Positions 1 to 5,848 of a stretch of DNA of 6,954 nucleotides are shown here, piece by piece. How positions within the stretch are numbered: position 1 is the first letter of the stretch; each line of letters opens with the position of its first letter. Location: assembly GCA_964651495.1 (NCBI GenBank), contig CAZYWP010000141.1, forward strand, positions 1 through 6,954. The letters are read 5' to 3'. The notes under the pieces were generated by a model that saw only the letters and a program-made list of their open reading frames with translations, made no database searches and was not told where the DNA came from. A program made the translations under genes and the position numbers. The stretch comes from CAZNVB01 sp964651495 (GTDB lineage: Bacteria; Acidobacteriota; Aminicenantia; Aminicenantales; UBA8522).

Positions 1-24
1 GGGATTTGGCTTCTAAGTCCACCC

Positions 25-53
25 TTGTCAAGGCTTTAGGCTCTCTATATAAT
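25..53 (+). promoter_or_regulatory. Housekeeping-type promoter of the sigma factor gene
   Basis: The -35 box TTGTCA (25-30, five of six consensus bases) is followed by exactly 17 bases and a perfect -10 box TATAAT (48-53). The expected transcription start is near position 60. This is the best promoter match in the window. The -10 box includes the first two bases of the ATG at 52, so that ATG would not be transcribed from this promoter. The transcript would begin at or just before the in-frame GTG at 61. Confidence 0.7.
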
Positions 54-60
54 GATTTCT

Positions 61-561
61 GTGGAACAGCGAGCCGAGGCCCTCGACCTCAACGAAATCG
101 TCGTCAAGTACCGCCCCGTCGTCAGCTTTAAGGTCAAAAAATCCCTGGGCAGCCAGACCCCGGACTGGGAGGACGTCGTCAACGAGATCATCACTCAAGT
201 CATCGAAAAGGTCCAAACGGGGCAGTTCAGGGGAGAATCCTCGATCGGCACCTTCATTTACACGATCACCAGCCGGCGGATCATTGATTTCATCAGGCAA
301 AAAACGAAGGTCCTCAGGACCGTTCCCGAGCCGGCGCCCTGGCCCGACCCCTGCGATGACGCCGAGAGCCGGGAGCGGGCGCGGATCCTGGCTGACGCCA
401 TCCGGCAGCTCAAGCCGAAATTTAAGGATGTCTTAGACCTCTATTATTATCAGGAACTTAGCAGAGATGAAGTGGCCCAACGCCTGGGGATCTCCCCCCG
501 CCGGGTCAGCGAGCGTATCAACTATGCCCAGAAACTTCTCCGGAAGATGATAAAAACATGA
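61..561 (+). CDS. ECF-like sigma-70 family RNA polymerase sigma factor
   Basis: This is a small two-domain sigma factor that would redirect RNA polymerase to a specific promoter set. Numbering from the ATG at 52 (169 residues), region 2 spans about 14-85. It includes an acidic DWEDVVNEI segment and the helix GTFIYTITSRRIIDFIRQK, which resembles regions 2.3/2.4 that melt and bind the -10 element. A proline-rich linker follows (about 90-105). Region 4 spans about 108-168, with a helix-turn-helix around LSRDEVAQRLGISPRRVSE for -35 recognition. There is no region 1 or 3, and the length is typical of ECF sigmas. The GTG at 61 is preferred over the ATG at 52 because that ATG lies inside the TATAAT box; a TAG at 37-39 closes the frame upstream. 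No Shine-Dalgarno precedes either start. The putative anti-sigma gene follows 65 bases downstream. The family call is firm; the ECF subgroup and regulon are unknown. Confidence 0.9.
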   Translation: MEQRAEALDLNEIVVKYRPVVSFKVKKSLGSQTPDWEDVVNEIITQVIEKVQTGQFRGESSIGTFIYTITSRRIIDFIRQKTKVLRTVPEPAPWPDPCDDAESRERARILADAIRQLKPKFKDVLDLYYYQELSRDEVAQRLGISPRRVSERINYAQKLLRKMIKT

Positions 562-613
562 AAATATTCCGTATTCGGCCTCTCCCCCCGACTAAATCAT
601 TGAAACTGGAAGA

Positions 614-620
614 GAGGTGA
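614..620 (+). promoter_or_regulatory. Strong ribosome binding site for the anti-sigma gene
   Basis: GAGGTGA lies 6 bases before the ATG at 627 and is a long match to the 16S anti-Shine-Dalgarno. It shows that the organism uses canonical SD initiation, which makes the SD-less starts of uvrA and the sigma gene stand out. Confidence 0.8.
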
Positions 621-626
621 ACGAGC

Positions 627-1280
627 ATGAAAAAATGCCAGTTTGAAACCCAAATCGACGATTACCTCTTTGATAGATTAGAGGGAGGGGACAAGGACGC
701 GTTTGAAGAACACTACTTCAACTGTCAGAACTGTTTTCAGCTCACGGAAGAGCGCAACGAGCTCATCTCCGCCGTCCAGAGCCGGGGAGCCTGGATTTTC
801 AAACAGCAGCCCGCTCCTGAGAAAAGGAGCCTCGTGCCCACCTTCGAGAAGGTCGTCTCGTACTTCACGCCCAGGCAGTGGGTAACTGTCGCCGCCGCGG
901 CCACCGTCCTCCTGGTAGCCGTATTCGGCGTTCTACCCCAGTTCAAAGGCCCGTCTCCGCAGTTTGTCCTCAGTGACAGCGAAGTCGTCAGGGGGGGATC
1001 ATTGACTCTGATGTCGCCCGTCATCGATGTCAAGGTCGCACCCGCCTTCTTCGAGTGGAAATCGATCGGCCAGGATGTCGAATACAAGATTTCCCTTTAC
1101 AACAGCGGCCTCATGTGGACGGCCGTAACAAGTGAAAACAAAATTGCCGTCCCGGAGGACGTCCGACAGAAGATGGTGTCAGGCGAGGAATTCGCCTGGC
1201 AGGTGAAGGCTTTCTCATCCCGGGGAACCCTCATCGCCGTCTCGAGCCGTCTGGAGTTCCAGATCAAGCCGGGTGAATAG
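627..1280 (+). CDS. Putative membrane anti-sigma factor with zf-HC2-type zinc motif
   Basis: This 217-residue protein probably holds the upstream sigma factor inactive at the membrane until a signal arrives. The N-terminus carries C4 and then H29-x3-C33-x2-C36, the zinc-binding anti-sigma (ZAS) pattern. One hydrophobic segment at about 84-103 (QWVTVAAAATVLLVAVFGVL) is the likely transmembrane helix, so the zinc domain would be cytoplasmic. Residues 104-217 would then be extracytoplasmic. They look beta-rich (FFEWKS, YKISLYNSG, FAWQVKAFS), like an Ig/FN3-type sandwich, and could be the sensory part. The start is set by GAGGTGA six bases upstream. Position directly after the sigma gene supports a cognate pair, probably cotranscribed. 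The pairing and the signal are inferred; the zinc motif and the single membrane span are seen directly. Confidence 0.8.
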   Translation: MKKCQFETQIDDYLFDRLEGGDKDAFEEHYFNCQNCFQLTEERNELISAVQSRGAWIFKQQPAPEKRSLVPTFEKVVSYFTPRQWVTVAAAATVLLVAVFGVLPQFKGPSPQFVLSDSEVVRGGSLTLMSPVIDVKVAPAFFEWKSIGQDVEYKISLYNSGLMWTAVTSENKIAVPEDVRQKMVSGEEFAWQVKAFSSRGTLIAVSSRLEFQIKPGE

Positions 1281-1294
1281 CCCCCGTCCTGAAA

Positions 1295-1975
1295 TCAATC
1301 CTCGATCAGGCTTTCCTCCTCGATGTACATCCGGCCGCGGCTCTCCACCTCGAAGGCCAGGCAGCACATCAGCCTACCGCACAGGCCCGAGATCTTGGTC
1401 GGGTTGATGACGATCTGCTGTCTCCTGGCCTTTTGAATCGTCACCGGCTCGAACGTCTTCATGAAGCTGAAGCAGCAGAGGGAACGGCCGCAGACGCCCA
1501 TCCCGCCGATGATTTTGGCTTCGTCGCGAACGCCGATCTGGCGCATCTCGATCCTCATCCTCAGCTCCTTGGCTAGGTCCTTGACCAGCTGGCGGAAGTC
1601 GATCCGGCCGTCGGCGGTGTAAAAAAAGATCCCCTTTTTCTCGTTGAAGAAGTATCGAACCGCCACCAGTTTCATCGGCAGGTTCCGCGCCCTGATCCTC
1701 TGCAGGCAATAATCATGCCCCATCTTCTCTTTCTCCCGGAGCCAGTTGAACTTGCGGATATCTTCCTCGGTCGCCCGGCGGATGATCTTGACGGCCCCCC
1801 TGCCGGCCCTCGACCCCTGGCAGATTCCGCTCGGCAGTTCGACCGCTTTGGCCAAGTCCCCGCCCAGCTCTGACTCGACAAGAAAGAGATCGCCCTTCTG
1901 GACGCTCTCTTCGCCCTTGAATACCCGGACGACCCTCCCTGTGCTTTGAGAAACGAGACAAATGATCTCAGACAT
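1295..1975 (-). CDS. ricT: PSP1 domain protein, RicT/YaaT family
   Basis: This 226-residue PSP1 family protein is closely related to Bacillus RicT (YaaT). In B. subtilis that protein acts with RicA and RicF in an Fe-S-containing complex that promotes RNase Y-dependent mRNA maturation. The family hallmark is the paired cysteine region: C152, C157 and C158 in GGMGVCGRSLCC, then C189, C194 and C195 in NPTKISGLCGRLMCCLAFE, an almost exact match to the RicT signature. The ATG at 1975 is chosen because GGAGA lies 8 bases upstream; an in-frame TTG at 1990 would add five residues with no better signal. The gene overlaps the holB stop by 8 bases, so translation is probably coupled. The holB-yaaT order is also that of Bacillus. 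No ricA or ricF homologue lies in the window, so the exact role here is inferred. It ends 14 bases from the convergent anti-sigma gene. Confidence 0.88.
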   Translation of the reverse strand: MSEIICLVSQSTGRVVRVFKGEESVQKGDLFLVESELGGDLAKAVELPSGICQGSRAGRGAVKIIRRATEEDIRKFNWLREKEKMGHDYCLQRIRARNLPMKLVAVRYFFNEKKGIFFYTADGRIDFRQLVKDLAKELRMRIEMRQIGVRDEAKIIGGMGVCGRSLCCFSFMKTFEPVTIQKARRQQIVINPTKISGLCGRLMCCLAFEVESRGRMYIEEESLIED

Positions 1976-2960
1976 AGGTTTCTTCTCCAATGAGGGAATA
2001 GAAGGACCCGACCAGCAAGCTCATGTTCAAGTTCTTATGCAACCCCGAAATGGCATGTTCGACCCGGCGGAGGCAGTCCCAAGCCCTTTCCAGGCTCCAT
2101 TCCGCTTTGACGCTCTCGATTTCCGTTCTGAAATCGGGGTTGAGGAGGAGGGACGGCTCTCCGTTTTCCTTGATCAGGATCAGGTCCCGGCAGAAGGACG
2201 CCAGGATCTCCAGTGTTTTCTCGAAGTCCTTGCGGACGATGCTGCGCTGGGCGAAAGCATATGTTTTCAGGAATACGGAGGCCTCGCCCTTTCCCAAAAA
2301 CGAACGAAAAATCGACCAGGCTTCCTGCCTCTGGCGTTGAACCTCATCCCATTCCAGGGCCAGAGCGTCTTCGAGGTTCCCCCTGACAACGAGGGAGATG
2401 ATCCTGGCTCGCTCCTCGGCATAACCTTTCTCCACCAGGACTCTTTTGATTTCTTCCCTTGCTACAGGAGAAAAATTGAGAATCTGGCAGCGCGATTTGA
2501 TGGTCGGCAAAAGGAGATGGGCGTTGGACGTAACCAGGATGATCAGGGAGAACAGCGGCGGCTCCTCCAGGGTTTTAAGAACGGTATTGGAGGCCTCGTC
2601 GTTCATCTTCTCCGCCTCATCGATGATGAAAACCCGTTTCTTGCCCACCATCGGCCTCAAATAGGCGGCTTGACGCATGGATCGCATCTGCTCGACCTTG
2701 ATCATTTGTCCGTCGGGCGTGATATCCCAGACGTCCGGCAGCCTCCGGCCGGCGATGGCCACGCAAGTCGGACACTTCTCGCAGGCGTCATCCTTCTCCC
2801 GTTCACAGTTGACCGCCCTGGCCAGGACGTGGGCGAGGCTGCTCTTCCCCACTCCTTTCGGACCGGTGAACAGAAGCGAGTTGGGAATCCGGTTCCTCTG
2901 CAAGGCGAGCTGCAGGACTTTCTTCACCCGGTTGTTCCCGAGCACATCGTTAAAACCCAC
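1968..2960 (-). CDS. holB: DNA polymerase III delta-prime subunit
   Basis: This 330-residue clamp-loader subunit works with delta and gamma/tau to open and load the beta sliding clamp at replication forks. The AAA+ features are in order. Walker A GPKGVGKS is at 33-40. A zinc module has C52, C60, C63 and C66 (CEKCPTC). The Walker B-like VFIIDE is at 110-115, and the SRC motif with its arginine finger is at 156-158 (IKSRCQ). In E. coli delta-prime the P-loop is degenerate, whereas here Walker A looks intact, as in DnaX-like proteins. The NCxxxxxxxCxxCxxC module and the short length still favour delta-prime over gamma/tau. The start is GTG at 2960, supported by AGGAG seven bases upstream; the reading VGFNDVLGNN matches family N-termini. 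The start overlaps the uvrA stop by 11 bases and the stop overlaps the ricT start by 8 bases, so the gene sits mid-operon. Confidence 0.88.
   Translation of the reverse strand: MGFNDVLGNNRVKKVLQLALQRNRIPNSLLFTGPKGVGKSSLAHVLARAVNCEREKDDACEKCPTCVAIAGRRLPDVWDITPDGQMIKVEQMRSMRQAAYLRPMVGKKRVFIIDEAEKMNDEASNTVLKTLEEPPLFSLIILVTSNAHLLLPTIKSRCQILNFSPVAREEIKRVLVEKGYAEERARIISLVVRGNLEDALALEWDEVQRQRQEAWSIFRSFLGKGEASVFLKTYAFAQRSIVRKDFEKTLEILASFCRDLILIKENGEPSLLLNPDFRTEIESVKAEWSLERAWDCLRRVEHAISGLHKNLNMSLLVGSFYSLIGEETYV
1984..1988 (-). promoter_or_regulatory. Ribosome binding site deciding the ricT start
   Basis: On the minus strand GGAGA sits 8 bases before the ATG at 1975, inside the 3' end of holB. It favours this ATG over the upstream in-frame TTG at 1990. 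Confidence 0.6.
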
Positions 2961-5487
2961 GCTCTCTCTCCTGAGAAAGGCGTTCCCCTTCCGGCAAAAC
3001 GCTCCGCAAGAACCGCCCCGTATGAGACCCCTCTACGGCCGCGATTTCCTCCGGACTTCCCTGGGCGACGATCCATCCGCCCTGTTCTCCGCTTTCCGGC
3101 CCGAGGTCGATGACATGATCGCACGACTTGATCACATCGAGGTTGTGCTCGATGACCGCAACCGTGTTGCCCCGGTTGACGAGCTCGGCCAGGAGCTCGA
3201 GCAGCTTGCGCACGTCGTCGAAATGGAGCCCCGTGGTCGGCTCGTCGAGGAGAAAGAGCGTCCGTCCCGTGCTTCGCCGCCCCAGCTCCTTGGTCAGCTT
3301 GATGCGCTGCGCCTCCCCGCCTGAAAGCGTGGGCGCCGGCTGGCCGAGGCGGAGGTAACCGAGCCCCACGGACCTGAGAGTGGCCAGTTTGCGCTTGAGC
3401 TCCGGGTGCGGCTTGAGATACTCATACGCTTCGTCCACCGTCATGGCCAGGTAATCCGCGATATTCCTGGCTTTGAAGCGGACGGACAGCGTTTCTTTAT
3501 TGTAACGCCGGCCTCCGCAGCGGTCGCAGGTCACCATGACGTCGGGCAGGAAATGCATCTCGATCTTCTTGGCTCCGGCGCCCTGGCACTCCTCGCATCG
3601 CCCCCCGGGAAGGTTGAAACTGAAGCGGCTCGACGAGTACCCCCGCATCCTCGCTTCGGGCGTCCGGGCAAACAGCTCCCGCAGAGGGGTGAGGATGCCG
3701 GTGTAGGTCGCCGGGTTGGAGCGGGGCGTGCGCCCGATGGGCTTCTGGTCGACCGAGATCACCTTGTCGATCTGGTCGATTCCGAGGATGGTCTGATGGT
3801 CGCCGACCTTCTGCTTGGCGTTATGGAAATGATTGATCAGGCTTTTATAGAGGATATCGCAGACCAAAGTGCTCTTCCCCGACCCGGAGACTCCGGTCAC
3901 GGCGGTCATGGTCCCCAGAGGGATGGGCACGTCCAGGCCCTTCAGGTTATGCTCTCTCGGCCGGACGATCGTCAGCCATCCTCGCGGCTTCCGCCTGACC
4001 AGAGGAACGGGAATCCTTTTCTCCCCCCGCAGGTACTGGGAGGTGAGGGAGTCGGGGGCGTCCAGAATCTGCCGCAGGTCCCCCTCCGCCACCTTGTATC
4101 CTCCTTCCTCCCCCGCGCCCGGCCCCAGGTCGAGGATATGGTCGGCCGACCTGATGGTCTGCTCATCATGTTCCACCACGATAATCGTGTTTCCCTCATC
4201 GCGGATTTGCCGCAGCAGGCGAATCAGCCGGCCGTTATCCCGTTGATGCAGCCCGACCGTCGGCTCGTCCAGGACGTAAAGGACTCCCCTCAGGCGGGCG
4301 CCCACCTGCGCCGCCAGCCGGACACGCTGGGCTTCTCCGCCGGAAAGGGAGGCCGTTGTCCGGTTAAGCTGGAGATAGGGCATCCCGAGTTCCATCATGA
4401 TATCGAGCCGGGAGAGGATCTCCTTCTGAATCCTGCCGGCCACGGCCGCAGCCGCGGCGCTGAACTGGAATGACCGAACCTCGGTGATGACCTGGTCCAC
4501 CGGCAGAGCGCTCAGCTCGTGGATATTCCGCTCCCCGATTCGGACGGACAGGCTCTCTTTCCTCAGTCGCGCTCCCCGGCACTCCGGACAGACTTCATCA
4601 GTGAGCTCGACCTCGCCCCACTCGTCGAGGGCGGTCTGATAACCCAGGCCATGGCAGCGGATGCAGGCTCCATACGGGCTGTTGAAGGAAAAGCTGCGGG
4701 GCTCGAGTTCGGGAAGGCTGACCTCGCAAAATGGACAGAGAAGCTTGAGCGAAAAAAAGGCCTCGTCGCCGTTCTCCCTGAGCAGCAGGAGGTCGCCGCC
4801 GGAGATGTCCAGCGCTCTGTCTACCGCTTCGCTGAGCCTCTCGACAGCCTGAGCGCGAACCGGGATCTCATCGATGAGCACTTCAATATTGTGTTTCTTG
4901 GTTTTCGCCAGCCGGACGTTCCTCTCGAGTTCGCGGAGCTCCCCGTCGAGGCGGAAGCGGAGGAACCCCTTTTTCCGGTATTTTTCGAATAGCCGGGAGT
5001 GCTCGCCCTTACGTCCCCGCACAACCGGCGCCAGGACCTTCACTTTCTCGCCCTCAAAAGAATCCAGGATCTTTCGGGTGATCTGCCCGGGCGTCTGGGA
5101 GCTGACCCGGCGGCCGCACTGCGGGCAGTGCGGAGTCCCGACCCGGGCGTAGAGCAGGCGAAGAAAATCAAAGACCTCGGTGACCGTGCCCACGGTGGAA
5201 CGCGGGTTAGCGGAGATGGTCTTCTGGTCGATGGAAATCGATGGCGAGATACCCTCGATGGACTCGATCTCCGGCTTTTCCATCAGCTCGATATACTGAC
5301 GGGCGTACGCCGAAAGACACTCGATATAGCGGCGCTGCCCCTCCGCGTAGAGGGTGTCGAAGGCGAGCGAGCTCTTGCCGGAGCCGCTCGGCCCGGTCAC
5401 CACGATCAGCCGGTTGCGGGGCAGGCTGACGTCGATATGCTTGAGGTTGTGCTGCGCCGCTTTTTTGACGCGGATCTCTTCCAGCAT
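2950..5487 (-). CDS. uvrA: Excinuclease ABC subunit A, apparently lacking the insertion domain
   Basis: UvrA is the damage-sensing ATPase of nucleotide excision repair; its dimer scans DNA and loads UvrB. This copy has 845 residues against about 940 usually. Order of parts: Walker A-I GPSGSGKSS (32-40); CPQC (121-124); UvrB-binding domain (about 131-240, with RGRKGEHSRLFE and KKHNIEVLIDE); zinc module 1 (C251, C254, C275, C278); a second CxxC at 300-303 in CPECRGARL; signature I LSGGEAQR (381-388); Walker B-I YVLDEP (404-409); Walker A-II GVSGSGKST (532-540); zinc module 2 (C631, C634, C654, C657); signature II (721-728); Walker B-II FLLDEP (745-750). Only 21 residues separate zinc module 1 from C300, where family members normally carry over 100 residues forming the insertion domain. 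The frame is open throughout and no key ATPase residue is lost. The N-terminus MLEEIRVKKAAQHNLK matches the family start. No Shine-Dalgarno is present, and a -10-like box lies 6 bases upstream. First gene of the uvrA-holB-ricT operon. Confidence 0.97.
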   Translation of the reverse strand: MLEEIRVKKAAQHNLKHIDVSLPRNRLIVVTGPSGSGKSSLAFDTLYAEGQRRYIECLSAYARQYIELMEKPEIESIEGISPSISIDQKTISANPRSTVGTVTEVFDFLRLLYARVGTPHCPQCGRRVSSQTPGQITRKILDSFEGEKVKVLAPVVRGRKGEHSRLFEKYRKKGFLRFRLDGELRELERNVRLAKTKKHNIEVLIDEIPVRAQAVERLSEAVDRALDISGGDLLLLRENGDEAFFSLKLLCPFCEVSLPELEPRSFSFNSPYGACIRCHGLGYQTALDEWGEVELTDEVCPECRGARLRKESLSVRIGERNIHELSALPVDQVITEVRSFQFSAAAAAVAGRIQKEILSRLDIMMELGMPYLQLNRTTASLSGGEAQRVRLAAQVGARLRGVLYVLDEPTVGLHQRDNGRLIRLLRQIRDEGNTIIVVEHDEQTIRSADHILDLGPGAGEEGGYKVAEGDLRQILDAPDSLTSQYLRGEKRIPVPLVRRKPRGWLTIVRPREHNLKGLDVPIPLGTMTAVTGVSGSGKSTLVCDILYKSLINHFHNAKQKVGDHQTILGIDQIDKVISVDQKPIGRTPRSNPATYTGILTPLRELFARTPEARMRGYSSSRFSFNLPGGRCEECQGAGAKKIEMHFLPDVMVTCDRCGGRRYNKETLSVRFKARNIADYLAMTVDEAYEYLKPHPELKRKLATLRSVGLGYLRLGQPAPTLSGGEAQRIKLTKELGRRSTGRTLFLLDEPTTGLHFDDVRKLLELLAELVNRGNTVAVIEHNLDVIKSCDHVIDLGPESGEQGGWIVAQGSPEEIAAVEGSHTGRFLRSVLPEGERLSQERERGF
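2968..2972 (-). promoter_or_regulatory. Ribosome binding site for holB (GTG start)
   Basis: AGGAG on the minus strand, 7 bases before the GTG at 2958-2960, lies inside the end of uvrA. It fixes a GTG start for holB. Confidence 0.7.
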
Positions 5488-5493
5488 GAATCT

Positions 5494-5522
5494 ATTTTAG
5501 CTTGTCGGCCGCTCATTCACAA
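5494..5522 (-). promoter_or_regulatory. Candidate promoter of the uvrA-holB-ricT operon
   Basis: On the minus strand TTGTGA (5522-5517, four of six -35 bases), 17 bases, then TAAAAT (5499-5494, five of six -10 bases), with the uvrA ATG six bases later. The predicted start of transcription falls on or next to the A of the ATG. An inverted repeat CTTGT-N13-ACAAG (5523-5501) overlaps the -35 and the spacer and could be an operator. It is not a recognisable E. coli or Bacillus LexA box. Confidence 0.5.
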
Positions 5523-5557
5523 GGAAGGCAACCATAGAGTAAAGATCTCCATTGATG

Positions 5558-5594
5558 TTATGGGAACGGGTCCTGTCATGGTGCGTCCCCGTCC
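5558..5594 (-). repeat. Left copy of an inverted repeat flanking the gap
   Basis: Read on the minus strand, moving outward from the gap, this copy starts GGACGGGGAC, continues through GCACCATGACA and ends CCCGTTCCCATAA. Against the right copy, 30 of 34 aligned bases match, with one 2-base and one 3-base gap. It can also fold on itself: 5563-5570 pairs with 5588-5594 as a 7-bp GC-rich stem with one bulge and a 17-base loop. Such a structured repeat is compatible with a REP-like or IS-end sequence; the family is not identified. Confidence 0.65.
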
Positions 5595-5595
5595 G

Positions 5596-5695
5596 NNNNN
5601 NNNNNNNNNNNNNNNNNNNNNNNNNNNNNNNNNNNNNNNNNNNNNNNNNNNNNNNNNNNNNNNNNNNNNNNNNNNNNNNNNNNNNNNNNNNNNNN
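5596..5695. other. Assembly gap (100 N)
   Basis: This is a run of exactly 100 undetermined bases, the conventional placeholder for a scaffold gap of unknown length. The true length and content are unknown. It sits between inverted repeat copies and beside a G-tract run (5702-5713), both plausible reasons for assembly failure. Confidence 0.97.
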
Positions 5696-5705
5696 CACTG
5701 CGGGC

Positions 5706-5741
5706 GGGCGGGGACTGGCGCCATGCCACCCATTCCCATAA
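5706..5741 (+). repeat. Right copy of an inverted repeat flanking the gap
   Basis: On the plus strand, moving outward from the gap, it reads GGGCGGGGAC, then GCGCCATGCCA, then CCCATTCCCATAA, matching the left copy in opposite orientation (30 of 34 aligned bases). It contains the perfect palindrome TGGCGCCA (5716-5723). Weaker similarity continues outward for about 20 bases. The 10 bases between this copy and the gap (CACTGCGGGC) have no counterpart in the left flank. Confidence 0.65.
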
Positions 5742-5802
5742 TCCACATTTGGAAGTTTTCACATGTGCGGAGATGTCTCCAATCATAAGCAATAAGCGCA
5801 AA

Positions 5803-5831
5803 TTGACCAGCAGAAGGCAATAATGTAGGAT
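5803..5831 (+). promoter_or_regulatory. Candidate promoter of the helicase gene
   Basis: TTGACC (5803-5808, five of six -35 bases), 17 bases, then TAGGAT (5826-5831, four of six -10 bases). Transcription would begin near 5838, leaving a leader of about 11 bases. The weak SD-like AAAGG (5836-5840), 8 bases before the ATG, would sit at the very 5' end. Plausible but weaker than the promoter at 25-53. Confidence 0.4.
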
Positions 5832-5848
5832 GGGTAAAGGTTTGAACG

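Larger units (their letters stand above)
5488..5848. other. Divergent intergenic region between uvrA and the helicase gene
   Basis: These 361 bases, 100 of them unknown, separate two divergently transcribed genes. They hold the uvrA promoter, two inverted copies of a short repeat facing away from a sequence gap, and a candidate helicase promoter. The stretch from about 5735 to 5835 is visibly more AT-rich than the coding DNA. I see no convincing gene in the sequenced part; the open frames that appear here run through the N block and resemble nothing. The gap could still hide one. Confidence 0.7.

Noticed and set aside
52..54. ATG at 52 as the start of the sigma factor
   Set aside because: It overlaps the TATAAT box, would lie upstream of the predicted transcription start and has no convincing SD. 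It stays possible if another promoter lies before the window.
1288..1310. Possible terminator hairpin between the convergent anti-sigma and ricT genes (CCTGA/TCAGG arms)
   Set aside because: The stem is only 5 bp with a 13-base loop, has no U-tract on either strand, and lies mostly inside the ricT coding end.
1962..3113. Long plus-strand open frame (383 codons) antisense to holB
   Set aside because: It mirrors holB and the end of uvrA, both firmly identified by motifs. The translation is low-complexity, rich in Pro/Gly/Arg/Asp, with no recognisable domain, as expected of an antisense frame in GC-rich DNA.
3406..4473. Long plus-strand open frame (355 codons) antisense to uvrA
   Set aside because: It lies wholly opposite conserved UvrA coding sequence and has shadow-like composition without any motif.
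5769..5780. Palindrome GGAGA-TG-TCTCC upstream of the helicase promoter
   Set aside because: A 2-base loop makes it a poor hairpin, and one short palindrome is not enough to call an operator.
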